In this document: piece by piece, positions 16,268 to 23,874 of the stretch | Layout of the letters: every line of letters starts with the position of its first letter | Numbering within the stretch: position 1 is the stretch's first letter | Assembly (NCBI RefSeq): GCF_003443655.1 | Contig: NZ_CP031944.1 | Coordinates: forward strand, 1 to 34,411 | DNA from: Nostoc sphaeroides | GTDB lineage: Bacteria; Cyanobacteriota; Cyanobacteriia; Cyanobacteriales; Nostocaceae | DNA: 34,411 nucleotides | Reading direction: 5' to 3' | The notes under the pieces: generated by a model | What the model was told of the DNA's origin: nothing | Databases searched by the model: none | What the model saw: only the letters and a program-made list of their open reading frames with translations | Made by a program: the position numbers and the translations under genes

Positions 16268-16511
16268 GGTTTAACTCGCTCTGCAAATCATCAAAGTCAA
16301 CAGCGAAGACATCCACTTGTTCACGGGCTAGGACGGCTAGAAAGTCTCGGCGGTTTAACCCAGCAACGTTGGCTGCTTTCTCCATTGAGATTTCCTGCTT
16401 CTGATACCAGTAAATAGCAGCAGCGAGGCGCATATCACGCACAAACTCTTCTGGACTCAGGCGACGGGCGCTAAACACGGATTCTGGCAGGTTAATCGTG
16501 ACATTAGACAT
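16260..16511 (-). CDS. UPF0175-family antitoxin
   Basis: An 83-residue protein with the UPF0175 pattern: an N-terminal strand (SNVTINLPES), LAAAIYWYQKQEISMEKAAN and AGLNRRDFLAVLAREQVDVF. The family acts as DNA-binding antitoxins paired with PIN-domain (DUF3368) nucleases. The next gene overlaps its end by 8 bases, as in intact pairs, but that gene keeps only the toxin's first 30 residues. The antitoxin is therefore probably orphaned. An AT-rich 496-base region lies upstream. Confidence 0.85.
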   Translation of the reverse strand: MSNVTINLPESVFSARRLSPEEFVRDMRLAAAIYWYQKQEISMEKAANVAGLNRRDFLAVLAREQVDVFAVDFDDLQSELNRG

Positions 16512-17007
16512 GATTTATGTCCTAAATTGCTGCATTAATAATATCAACCATTTCTTTTTAAAAGCGATCGCTGCTAAGGCAGTGCGCTTGTTGTGCTACC
16601 ACCAACCACCGAGTAGATAACACCCGCTAGTTGTCTGGGTTTAGGCGAGAGTAACTTACTTGGGTAAGGGATTTTAGTTTACTAATAATCTACAAGTATA
16701 TTAATCTTGCAACTTATTTAAATAATTATCTTACTCTAACTTAATTAATTTACTACTGTAATTTACTTAATTGATAATAGCTCCAAACTGCTTGCCTTAT
16801 TCCGTCTAGGTCAGACACTAATTACGGTTTAGACGTTTATAGTCAGACACTTTTTAATTTTAGTAACTTACTTTAATTTTCTTAACTTAGTACAGTAAGC
16901 TGCCCAACGCAATTAGTAAATTACTATTAACATAACAGTATATTAATTTAATTTGTTTTAAATTTAACGTAACTGACTTTAAATTACCAATACAGAACAA
17001 GCCGTGT
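16512..17007. promoter_or_regulatory. AT-rich region with repeated AGTAAnTTACT sites (operator/origin candidate)
   Basis: There is no gene in these 496 bases, which separate divergent genes. An 11-bp palindrome AGTAAnTTACT occurs exactly three times (16650-16660, 16862-16872, 16915-16925) and once with one change (16757-16767). A 10-bp direct repeat GTCAGACACT occurs at 16810-16819 and 16842-16851. One HIP1 site is at 16564-16571. From 16670 the sequence is very AT-rich. Repeated sites plus AT-rich DNA fit either an operator array for the protein encoded at 17008 or an origin of replication. Confidence 0.55.
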
Positions 17008-17598
17008 ATGGCAACTAAAGACTGGTTAGACAATCACGCTAAAGTTACGGCATACCTTGATTTCAGCCTCTACGCTAGTTTAGAGAAGTGGATGAAAACA
17101 CACAAAATAAAAAAAGCGTCTCAAGCTCTCACAATTATACTTGAGCATTACTTAGAGGGCAATATTCCGATTGAAGTGATGCCAGAGAACCTAGAACTTG
17201 AGGTAAAGCAGCTTAAGGTGAAAACCACCGAAATTGATAGTCTAGAGGCAACCGTAGCCGAGCAACAAAGGGAATTCAATGATGAGATTAACTCGCTTAG
17301 GACAGAAATTGATGGGCTACGGCAAGCCCTAATAAACGCGGGATTATCATCTCTTAGAGAGAAGGTAGAGGACATACCCAGAGGCAAAATCAAATTCTCA
17401 TATTCTGATCATGATGCTAAACAGGGGCTAACTAAGACTGACCTGTGTGAGCGGATAAATATCAACGGCAGTCAAATCAATCAATGGGCAACGATGCTTA
17501 ACCTAGACCCTGATGAGTACCTGTTTGAGTTGACTGGGTGGAAGAAACCCCTTCAGGCTCGGCGATATTTTCCCGTGTTGGAGAACGACCAGAAATAA
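17008..17598 (+). CDS. Coiled-coil DNA-binding candidate
   Basis: A 196-residue protein with three parts. Residues 10-50 (KVTAYLDFSLYASLEKWMKT and on) resemble a ribbon-helix-helix domain. Residues 65-115 are a heptad-rich coiled coil (EIDSLEATVAEQQREFNDEI). Residues 140-180 (LTKTDLCERININGSQINQW) resemble a helix-turn-helix. Such a dimeric protein could bind the repeated palindromes just upstream (16650-16925), as an autorepressor or origin-binding protein. It is the only plus-strand gene between 14260 and 23329. No known family is recognised with certainty. Confidence 0.65.
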   Translation: MATKDWLDNHAKVTAYLDFSLYASLEKWMKTHKIKKASQALTIILEHYLEGNIPIEVMPENLELEVKQLKVKTTEIDSLEATVAEQQREFNDEINSLRTEIDGLRQALINAGLSSLREKVEDIPRGKIKFSYSDHDAKQGLTKTDLCERININGSQINQWATMLNLDPDEYLFELTGWKKPLQARRYFPVLENDQK

Positions 17599-17729
17599 GC
17601 TGCAAAAACTAGCCCTAAACACTGGTCACACTAGCTAATTTGTGATACAAACGAACTATCTCTTATCAATTTGATAGCCCTTTTGATTTGCCCAAAATCT
17701 CCATTTTGCTCTCCAGCGAACGCATAAAT

Positions 17730-19190
17730 TTACGCATCAAAATCAATCGGCTTACCGTTGAAATGGTTGTAAATAGACTCTGGGTTAAACCAGCTTGGCA
17801 GTGTGCGCTCTGCATCCAGATATTCCTCACCGTTGTCATCAAGCAATCCGCGAACAATCTTGACTCTGGACAGTGGTGTTTTCCCGTTAGCTGAGAATTT
17901 TTGAATGAGAATAGTACCTGCCTCCCTCATGGCTTGCGTACCTTCGGGATAGCTTGAATTCGTGTCATTGTGGGTAATACCAGTAACATGAACTTTTGCT
18001 TTCCTAGTGTCTGTAAGATGCAGTTTATAAAATTTTTCTGCGGGTTCACCAATCAATGATTTCAGATTGGTGTACTCATCAATCAGCACTTGTTCGGGCG
18101 TAATCTTTGCGGGTTGCTCTAAATCATTTTTACCTTTAATTCTTAATAGCCAATGCTCACACAGACTATCAAGCGCAGTGCCTATCTCTGTCTCTGACTC
18201 GGCAATATTTTGAGTATCAAGATATCGCCATGCTTTAGAGTTATCCCCAGTCGCGTGACGGTCAATTAAGTAGTAGATGGGAATCCCTAAGCAATGCTTT
18301 CTAACAAGGGCTATAGCCGCGCTTGTGTAAGTTTTACCTGACCCCTGGCGACCGATTAACCACAGTGGTGTTAAGTTGTCGATAATCTTCCACAACCAGC
18401 CGGACTCATGAGCCTTAAGCGCTTCTATAAGCTCAGTTGCTCGTTGCTGATCAACAGATTGCTGATTGTCACTGCTTGCGATCGCTCCTTTGGTTTTACC
18501 CTCAATCTTGCCGCGTTCCTGGTCAGCTTTCGCCCTGTCTCGAAGGTTCTCAGCAATGGTTTTATCCATCACAGAATGATTAACAGCACGGGCTTTCATA
18601 AAGTCCTCTAGCTGAATACGTGCCTTAGCGCGTTCGTTTTCCTCATCCGTTAGCCCCAATTCTTTACGAGAATGAACGTCTAGGTCAGTTAATCCATCTT
18701 TCAAGCGTTCAGTGTAAAGCTGGGTTGAATGCTGCTTAATCTCACGTTTGTGCTTATTTTGATGCCAAGTTGCATAGTCGCCAGTCTTTTCGAGTTCCCC
18801 CAGTTCATAGTCCGTGCGCTTGAGGCGTTGCGAACGCACGAGCAAACAACCCACGACACCCCATAGCCCAATAACCGCAATCCCGTATCCAAGCAACTGA
18901 TTAGGGTTATCTGTGGGCAAATCACGCACCCATTGAATAGCATCGCCCTTATAGGGAATGATGCTGCCATACAGTCCGTAGCGCTGCCATTCTTCAGTAA
19001 GGACAAAACGCGGCTGGTTGCAAAAACGCTTGTCCAAAGCTATTTGACTGTGTACGCCGTTTGCTGACCTTGGGCAAAATTGAATTTGTGTCAGATCGTA
19101 AGGCTGACGTGTTTGCGATGTTGCAAGCCCGATGATTGCGGCTACACCACACACACCAGCCAGCGCTAACTCGAAAACACCTTGTTTCAT
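17730..19190 (-). CDS. Membrane-anchored P-loop ATPase
   Basis: A 486-residue protein with two membrane helices (about 5-23 and 100-118) enclosing a periplasmic loop with Cys39 and Cys57. A long charged linker (120-265) and a C-terminal ATPase follow. Walker A is GRQGSGKT (280-287), Walker B VLIDEY (368-373), and a sensor-like segment VHVTGITHND lies near 408. N-terminal membrane helices followed by a RecA-like ATPase resemble coupling proteins (VirD4/FtsK type) more than filamentous-phage Zot, but I cannot place it in a family. Its ATG overlaps the TGA of the upstream membrane protein (ATGA at 19187-19190). It is the last gene of the minus-strand cassette and its best functional clue. Confidence 0.75.
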   Translation of the reverse strand: MKQGVFELALAGVCGVAAIIGLATSQTRQPYDLTQIQFCPRSANGVHSQIALDKRFCNQPRFVLTEEWQRYGLYGSIIPYKGDAIQWVRDLPTDNPNQLLGYGIAVIGLWGVVGCLLVRSQRLKRTDYELGELEKTGDYATWHQNKHKREIKQHSTQLYTERLKDGLTDLDVHSRKELGLTDEENERAKARIQLEDFMKARAVNHSVMDKTIAENLRDRAKADQERGKIEGKTKGAIASSDNQQSVDQQRATELIEALKAHESGWLWKIIDNLTPLWLIGRQGSGKTYTSAAIALVRKHCLGIPIYYLIDRHATGDNSKAWRYLDTQNIAESETEIGTALDSLCEHWLLRIKGKNDLEQPAKITPEQVLIDEYTNLKSLIGEPAEKFYKLHLTDTRKAKVHVTGITHNDTNSSYPEGTQAMREAGTILIQKFSANGKTPLSRVKIVRGLLDDNGEEYLDAERTLPSWFNPESIYNHFNGKPIDFDA

Positions 19191-19756
19191 TCCCGCCCCT
19201 TAAAAATAATTGCAATGGAACCGATGAATAAAGCCAACGCGACTGCAATACTTAGCCAAGGGTCTGACTGTGGATTCTGTTTTTCAATGGTTTGGATGTC
19301 TTGGCTAATCTGCGTGACTGTTTCTTTAGTCAAATTCTCAAAATATTGATGGTCTTTGACTGCTAACCAAGTTGTGATACCTGCAAACACCAAGCCACCA
19401 GCAGTTTTGAAAACGTTTTGCATATTATCTACCTCTAGTCCATCACTGTTGTAATTAACTCTCAAGCCCGTTAGCCCAGCGAGAGAGCCAACGCTGCATA
19501 TAGAAAATGAGAGCGAAATTGCCAGCCAGAGATTAACGCTACCGCCAGTTATTAATAGATATTTAGCTATAAAGAATCCCGTAGAGTTTAGCGACCAGCC
19601 GACAAAGAATCTAGTCAATTTTTCAGTTGTATTGATAACATCTTTGCGGTGCTGCTTGCGCGATTCCAGGTGTGATATCAAGTCTTTTGGTAATGGCGTA
19701 TCTGGGGCGATTTCGCTTACTAATTCTTCTTGTGACTCTTCAATGTCGTATGTCAT
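19187..19756 (-). CDS. Multi-pass membrane protein of unknown function
   Basis: A 189-residue protein with a soluble acidic start (1-45) and about four hydrophobic segments: near 50-68 (FFVGWSLNSTGFFIAKYLL), 72-98, 118-132 (AGGLVFAGITTWLAV) and the C-terminal LSIAVALALFIGSIAIIF. It overlaps the downstream ATPase gene by four bases, so both are probably made in a fixed ratio and may form one membrane complex. No family recognised. Confidence 0.7.
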   Translation of the reverse strand: MTYDIEESQEELVSEIAPDTPLPKDLISHLESRKQHRKDVINTTEKLTRFFVGWSLNSTGFFIAKYLLITGGSVNLWLAISLSFSICSVGSLAGLTGLRVNYNSDGLEVDNMQNVFKTAGGLVFAGITTWLAVKDHQYFENLTKETVTQISQDIQTIEKQNPQSDPWLSIAVALALFIGSIAIIFKGRE

Positions 19757-19820
19757 ATTAGCGTCAGGATATTTACTTGCCCGACAGTCACTTTATGTGG
19801 TGGATGTCGGGCTTTAACTA

Positions 19821-20474
19821 TCAGAAACCTAGCAGGGCATCCTTAATTTTTTGTACAATTGAGCGCCCTGCATATTGTTTTTTAGGTTTAAAGTCATCAC
19901 GAGCGTTATCACCCATTTCTAAGTAATACTTGCCCACTTCTCTATCATGTTGTAGGTCAATTGTTTGTTGTCTAATATCGGTCTGTAATTCCGTCTGCAA
20001 CATCTTGTATTCACCGTCAACTTGCATCATGTGTTTATCCACCCACGCCTTGAGCAATAGATGGTCTGTTGCTTGTTGATGGCGCAGCGCTTCTTTCTCC
20101 TTGGATGAAGTGAAATCAAGCTTCATCTCTTCTAGGATATTTGCTAGATGAGTGTCAGCTAAAATCGCTGATTGCACTGCTCTTTCAATCTTTTCGCCGC
20201 TAACACCAGCTTGCTTGTAGATGTCGCTCAGGACTACGTTTAAGTCCTCAGTCCCCTTGATAGCAGCTAACATCTGCTCTCTCACCTGTGGGGCAAATTC
20301 ACTAATCTTCGCCCCGTCATTACCCATTTGCCCTATTAGCTTTAGGGCTGATTTATCGCCTGTTAGCGCTCTGACTACTAAGTTGGTAGATGTATTGAAT
20401 TTAGTTTTTAATTGACGTTCTAGGTGGCGTGATTTGGAAGTTACCAGATTCTTTAGCTTCATTGAACTTTTCAC
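19821..20474 (-). CDS. Helical cytoplasmic protein of unknown function
   Basis: A 217-residue, mostly helical protein without membrane segments. The N-terminus is basic (MKLKNLVTSKSRHLERQLKT), and the middle and end carry long charged helices (EYKMLQTELQTDIRQQTIDL). The GTG start at 20474 is favoured by an AAGGA site eight bases upstream; the ATG at 20462 has none. It overlaps the preceding small gene by 74 bases in another frame. Part of the minus-strand cassette; it could be a coiled-coil adaptor for the ATPase complex. Confidence 0.65.
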   Translation of the reverse strand: MKSSMKLKNLVTSKSRHLERQLKTKFNTSTNLVVRALTGDKSALKLIGQMGNDGAKISEFAPQVREQMLAAIKGTEDLNVVLSDIYKQAGVSGEKIERAVQSAILADTHLANILEEMKLDFTSSKEKEALRHQQATDHLLLKAWVDKHMMQVDGEYKMLQTELQTDIRQQTIDLQHDREVGKYYLEMGDNARDDFKPKKQYAGRSIVQKIKDALLGF

Positions 20475-20676
20475 AGCGATATTCCTTCTCTGGGGTAAAG
20501 ATTTGATTGCAGTGATACTCCATTCGCCTTACATATTGCTCAATATTTGACTTTCGTTTGAGATATTGCTGATAGCTTGAATGCTCTAGCATTGGCAGAT
20601 ACAAGCAGCTATACAAGGGTAAAATCACAGCACCGAGCGCACATAAACTAACAGCAATTCTTGAGAAGTAGCTCAT
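20401..20676 (-). CDS. Small membrane or secreted protein
   Basis: A 91-residue protein when started at the ATG at 20676; a TTG at 20715 would add 13 residues. Residues 1-28 form a signal peptide or membrane anchor (MSYFSRIAVSLCALGAVILP). The rest (about 60 residues) is polar with two nearby cysteines (HCNQIF and YRCEKF) that could pair. It overlaps the start of the next gene by 74 bases. Unknown family; fits a membrane-complex subunit. Confidence 0.6.
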   Translation of the reverse strand: MSYFSRIAVSLCALGAVILPLYSCLYLPMLEHSSYQQYLKRKSNIEQYVRRMEYHCNQIFTPEKEYRCEKFNEAKESGNFQITPPRTSIKN

Positions 20677-20722
20677 TCTAGAAGAGCGAATTACCAAGCA
20701 CTCAAGCAGCGTCAAGTTATCG

Positions 20723-21391
20723 CTATTGAGCCGCGTTGAGCCTTGCGAGGATTGAGAATTGGGTGCTTTTAATGTTTTGGCGGATGACTCCCATATCCGC
20801 TTTCATGTCTCCTGAGAAGTTGTTAACTTTTTGGTTCAATCTAGAAGCCCTGTTGCTTACGTGTTCTCGCAAGTCTTGGGCGTTAGTTTCAAATGATTGC
20901 TCAATAACATCAAATTTCTGATCAACGTAGTTCTTGATTGCAGCCGTTACAGTACTGATAAATTGGCTGTAGTCGGTAAAGGTGTCGTCAACCTCGGATG
21001 CGATACTTAATGTTTCTTGTTCAGTTAACTCAAACCCCAGCGCCGATGATTGGGCTGTTACAAAGGAACGCTTATCTGAGCTAGTTACAGTGATGCTGTT
21101 AATCTCAGGTTCGGCGATTGTAAGCTGACTCTTATCAAGTTCTGGGTCAGCTTGTGCATCTTCTACTTGTGAGAGAAATTTTTCTTCAACGAGTTCATCA
21201 ACGAAAGATAATTGGCTTGTCGCTTTAACTTTCAGATAGTCAACGGCTTGGCTTAATTGGTCTTTGGTGGGATTATCAAGGTCATCGCACTCGACAGCGA
21301 TCGCTGCCGACGTATAATCGTCTTTAGTGAATCCTTGATAACCCTGTTTGTACAAACGAGCGCGGACATTGTTAGTAAATTTGTCAGACAT
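20723..21391 (-). CDS. Helical cassette protein of unknown function
   Basis: A 222-residue soluble protein with a strong AAGGAG site before its ATG. The first 60 residues (NNVRARLYKQGYQGFTKDDY) look like a small folded domain. The middle is acidic. The last 75 residues (FETNAQDLREHVSNRASRLN) form a probable coiled coil. It is the second gene of the inner block, 12 bases after the 169-residue gene. No family recognised. Confidence 0.7.
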   Translation of the reverse strand: MSDKFTNNVRARLYKQGYQGFTKDDYTSAAIAVECDDLDNPTKDQLSQAVDYLKVKATSQLSFVDELVEEKFLSQVEDAQADPELDKSQLTIAEPEINSITVTSSDKRSFVTAQSSALGFELTEQETLSIASEVDDTFTDYSQFISTVTAAIKNYVDQKFDVIEQSFETNAQDLREHVSNRASRLNQKVNNFSGDMKADMGVIRQNIKSTQFSILARLNAAQ

Positions 21392-21403
21392 GGTAATTGC
21401 TCC

Positions 21404-21913
21404 TTATAGGGCTAGTGTTAAAACTTCGATGGTTGCGGATTTCATCGTTTGCTTACGCTTGTTGATTGCCCATTTAGCAGCAACAAACGCGACAAGGGCC
21501 AAATCTTTGCTGTGATAGGTGCTATGAGCGCTGTAAGACAGACCGACTTGACTAAACCAGTAGTAACGGGTGCTTGATGGTACGTCGTCAAGATTGATTT
21601 TTAGATAGTTTGCCAAAGCAGATAGTGCTTCAATACCGCTATAGCCGCCTGAGGACGAATAAAAATGCTTGAATGCTTGCCAACGCTCCTCAAATCCCTC
21701 ACTGGTTGGACTTAACGCACCATAGCGCCGTTTAAGTCCCGCAAATGTTTCAACTATGGTTTCTGCCGACTCTGATTCAACCCTCAAGCTAAAACGCTGC
21801 TTGAGAAAAGACACCACCCGATACCAAGTCTCGTCTGAGATTGTCTTGCCTAACACTCGCTCATAAATCTGTCTAAGCTGACGATACTTAGCTAAATACT
21901 TCTTTGTTGCCAC
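21404..21913 (-). CDS. Hypothetical cassette protein
   Basis: A 169-residue protein, basic at the start (MATKKYLAKYRQLRQIYERV). It starts with GTG preceded by an AGAGG site. It is rich in Ser and Tyr in the middle (HFYSSSGGYSGIEALSALAN) and has a hydrophobic helix near the C-terminus (DLALVAFVAAKWAINKR). No known domain is seen. It opens the inner block of the minus-strand cassette, after a 326-base gap. Confidence 0.65.
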   Translation of the reverse strand: MATKKYLAKYRQLRQIYERVLGKTISDETWYRVVSFLKQRFSLRVESESAETIVETFAGLKRRYGALSPTSEGFEERWQAFKHFYSSSGGYSGIEALSALANYLKINLDDVPSSTRYYWFSQVGLSYSAHSTYHSKDLALVAFVAAKWAINKRKQTMKSATIEVLTLAL

Positions 21914-22239
21914 GTTACCTCTGTAATCTTGTTTAAGTGTGTATAAAATCTACCGACTGCCCGGACATTCTCAGGTATTTGACTAGCCCCCAAGATTGAT
22001 TCAGAGTTATGGATAAGCCCCTCTTCTTAGAGGCTGTCAATAACCTTAGAAAATAACTTTTTAGAAGCCTTTTAGTCGTTGCACTCAATGGCTATAACCA
22101 CGTAATAACAAAGCGCTTACCGATTCAAGACTTACTGAATTATCGATTTTACCCCCGTAAAAACGCCCCTTTTGGACTAGTTGACGCGCTTGTACCAAAG
22201 CCTTTGTCAGTTACGTACAGCAATAGATGTTACTAAGGG
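21914..22239. other. 326-base gap inside the minus-strand cassette
   Basis: No gene is seen. The gap probably carries a promoter for the five to six genes that follow on the minus strand. A short palindromic word (CTCTTCTTAGAG, 22020 region) is present, but no strong terminator. Confidence 0.35.
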
Positions 22240-22512
22240 TTAGAACAAGGTCAACTGTATTGAATTCTTAGTTATCTCTGCTGTGTGCTGTTTATATAAG
22301 CTCGGCACTTCGTAGCAGCGCCTTAGCACTTTGTCCCGATTGAGCTTTAAGTCAGCACTCTTAGACTGACGCGGTAAAGGACGGAAATAGTACTGGGTGT
22401 ATCTGATACTGTCGCTACTGGTTAAATATCTGTACAGGGTTCCATTAATCCAGTAAGTCTTGCTCTGGCTCAATAGCGTGACGCATCCTACAAGCTCTTT
22501 ATCAATCATCAT
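22240..22512 (-). CDS. Small hypothetical protein
   Basis: A 90-residue protein starting at the ATG at 22512, which has a GGGAG ribosome binding site; the GTG at 22536 would overlap the upstream gene. It begins MMIDKELVGCVTLLSQSKTY and is rich in Tyr, Arg and Lys (YWINGTLYRYLTSSDSIRY), suggesting a small beta-rich nucleic-acid-binding or structural protein. It follows the 185-residue membrane protein by two bases. Confidence 0.55.
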   Translation of the reverse strand: MMIDKELVGCVTLLSQSKTYWINGTLYRYLTSSDSIRYTQYYFRPLPRQSKSADLKLNRDKVLRRCYEVPSLYKQHTAEITKNSIQLTLF

Positions 22513-22514
22513 TT

Positions 22515-23072
22515 TTATCTCCCGCGACACACGCACCCGTCAAGCTTGCACCCAGGAAGACCGCAAGAGATGCGAATCGCACTTCCTTCAAAAATTTTGG
22601 CGTTGTAAATCCATGTGGGTTGATATTCCTCGCCTCTGCTTGACTCAATCCGGTCAAAGCCGTGACAAAAGATAGCACCAACTACCATAAAACTAGTAGT
22701 TACCAAGCTCACAATTGCTACTGATGACGCTCCATTAAGTATGAATGAGTTAATCTTTTCACGCCAATTCTTCACACGGCGAATGTGCATTACTGGCTTC
22801 TGTTCTAGATATGAATGCCACTGGTCATCAGTAAAATTTGTGGGCTTGTAATCACAAGGGTCGTGTTCGTCCAATAGTTCGCCTACTGCTTGGATTGCAT
22901 CGCCTAGCATCACATCTGGGGAGTATTCTAGTTGTCTGAATTCCTCTGAATCTCGGATTTCTCTGAGCCAGCGATCTATTGCTTCTAACCTTCGTAATTG
23001 ATTTTGATTAAGCATTGTTCTCTGAAGGGGTAGTTCGTTGATTGCTTCTAAGTTGCGTAAATTAATATGCAT
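22515..23072 (-). CDS. Single-pass membrane protein of unknown function
   Basis: A 185-residue protein. The ATG at 23072 is chosen because GCGAGGATTC precedes it; the frame could open at 23135. The first 120 residues are helical and charged, cytoplasmic by prediction. One membrane helix follows (SSVAIVSLVTTSFMVVGAIF), then a 45-residue Cys-rich tail (ISCGLPGCKLDGCVC) that should lie outside and be disulfide-bonded. It is the first gene of the minus-strand cassette and shares a divergent control region with the Cro-like gene at 23329. Confidence 0.6.
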   Translation of the reverse strand: MHINLRNLEAINELPLQRTMLNQNQLRRLEAIDRWLREIRDSEEFRQLEYSPDVMLGDAIQAVGELLDEHDPCDYKPTNFTDDQWHSYLEQKPVMHIRRVKNWREKINSFILNGASSVAIVSLVTTSFMVVGAIFCHGFDRIESSRGEEYQPTWIYNAKIFEGSAIRISCGLPGCKLDGCVCRGR

Positions 23073-23135
23073 GAATCCTCGCTCGTGATGCTCCCACGCA
23101 CAATTACCGCGACCGCATATATAGAGCGGACGCAA

Positions 23136-23328
23136 TACAGATAACCTGTGTTTATAGCTAGATAACTGTGTCCGGGCTATTGACGTATCGATAACCCGGA
23201 CACTATGATATTAACTACAACCGCTTATTAATGTCAAGCGTTCATTAGTATAAATCGATTTATATTTACTAACGGTTGGAAATTAGCAATGATAAATGGT
23301 TGTATTGATAACCGTTTATTGTTACTGA
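23136..23328. promoter_or_regulatory. Divergent control region with operator-like palindromes
   Basis: Between the minus-strand cassette and the Cro-like gene lie several symmetric sites. One is a 36-bp imperfect palindrome (23168-23203) whose outer 9 bp match exactly. Another is a perfect 16-bp palindrome TATAAATCGATTTATA (23249-23264). AGATAACnTGTGT-like words repeat near 23139 and 23160, and AACCGnTTATT words at 23219 and 23312. They are probable binding sites for the HTH protein encoded at 23329. Confidence 0.6.
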
Positions 23329-23565
23329 ATGCCTATAAGGAACAAAGTCAAGAAATTTGTAGACGGTTTGGGGATTACTCGCTATCGCTTTCAAAAAGAT
23401 ACGGGCATAGCACCCAGTACCGCTTACAACTTATACGATAATCCTGATTGGATACCACAAGTTACAGCTTTAAACAAAATCTGCGATTTTTACCGTGTCC
23501 AACCCAGCGAGTTAATTTACTGGGTTCCACCAGAAGAAATTAAAGAAGACAAGGAGGATAGATGA
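23329..23565 (+). CDS. Cro/C1-type (XRE) transcriptional regulator
   Basis: A 78-residue helix-turn-helix protein of the Cro/CI type: KKFVDGLGITRYRFQKDTGI, then APSTAYNLYDNPDWIPQ as the recognition region and ALNKICDFYRVQPSELIYW as the last helices. It should dimerise and bind the palindromes in the divergent region just upstream, controlling itself and the minus-strand cassette. No clear ribosome binding site precedes the ATG. The gene lies upstream of the replication protein, so it could also tune copy number. Confidence 0.85.
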   Translation: MPIRNKVKKFVDGLGITRYRFQKDTGIAPSTAYNLYDNPDWIPQVTALNKICDFYRVQPSELIYWVPPEEIKEDKEDR

Positions 23566-23874
23566 CCAACGCCGTCTCAGTAAGGCATGAAACTGGGTGC
23601 AATATCCAAGAGCCACAGGGCAAGGATATGAGAGAGACGAGAGGGCAGACAGTTAGCCAAATGTTTGCCCCGTGTTCCAATCAAGAAACCCGCTCGGACG
23701 GGAATCTAAGCGGGTTTCTTGATTATTTGGCTGTACACAAACGGTAACTCCGAAACGAATTGTCTGTGGTAGGACTTTTCGGAACCGCGATCGCTGGCTC
23801 TATGATAAGCGGCTCTGCGTTCGCGTTGCAAGGGAGTTATCCGAAATATTACAAATACTTCGGAATGTTACACA
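23566..23874. other. 309-base leader before the replication gene
   Basis: A 61-codon frame (23562-23747) overlaps the regulator's stop, but it runs through a large hairpin and shows no family, so it is not called a gene. The stretch holds the nested hairpin at 23655-23732 and a HIP1 site near 23788. The promoter of the replication protein should lie at its right end. Confidence 0.5.
23655..23732. promoter_or_regulatory. Nested hairpin upstream of the replication gene
   Basis: The inner stem is a perfect 16 bp (23679-23694 with 23709-23724) around a 14-base loop. The outer stem is a perfect 8 bp (AGCCAAAT at 23655-23662 with 23725-23732), directly continuous on the right and separated by a 16-base bulge on the left. 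No T-run follows, so a plain terminator is less likely than a structured RNA, a single-strand origin or a recombination site. Confidence 0.6.

Noticed and set aside
23562..23747. 61-codon frame overlapping the stop of the Cro-like gene (ATGA)
   Set aside because: The start looks coupled, but the frame is largely the nested hairpin and the peptide has no recognisable pattern.
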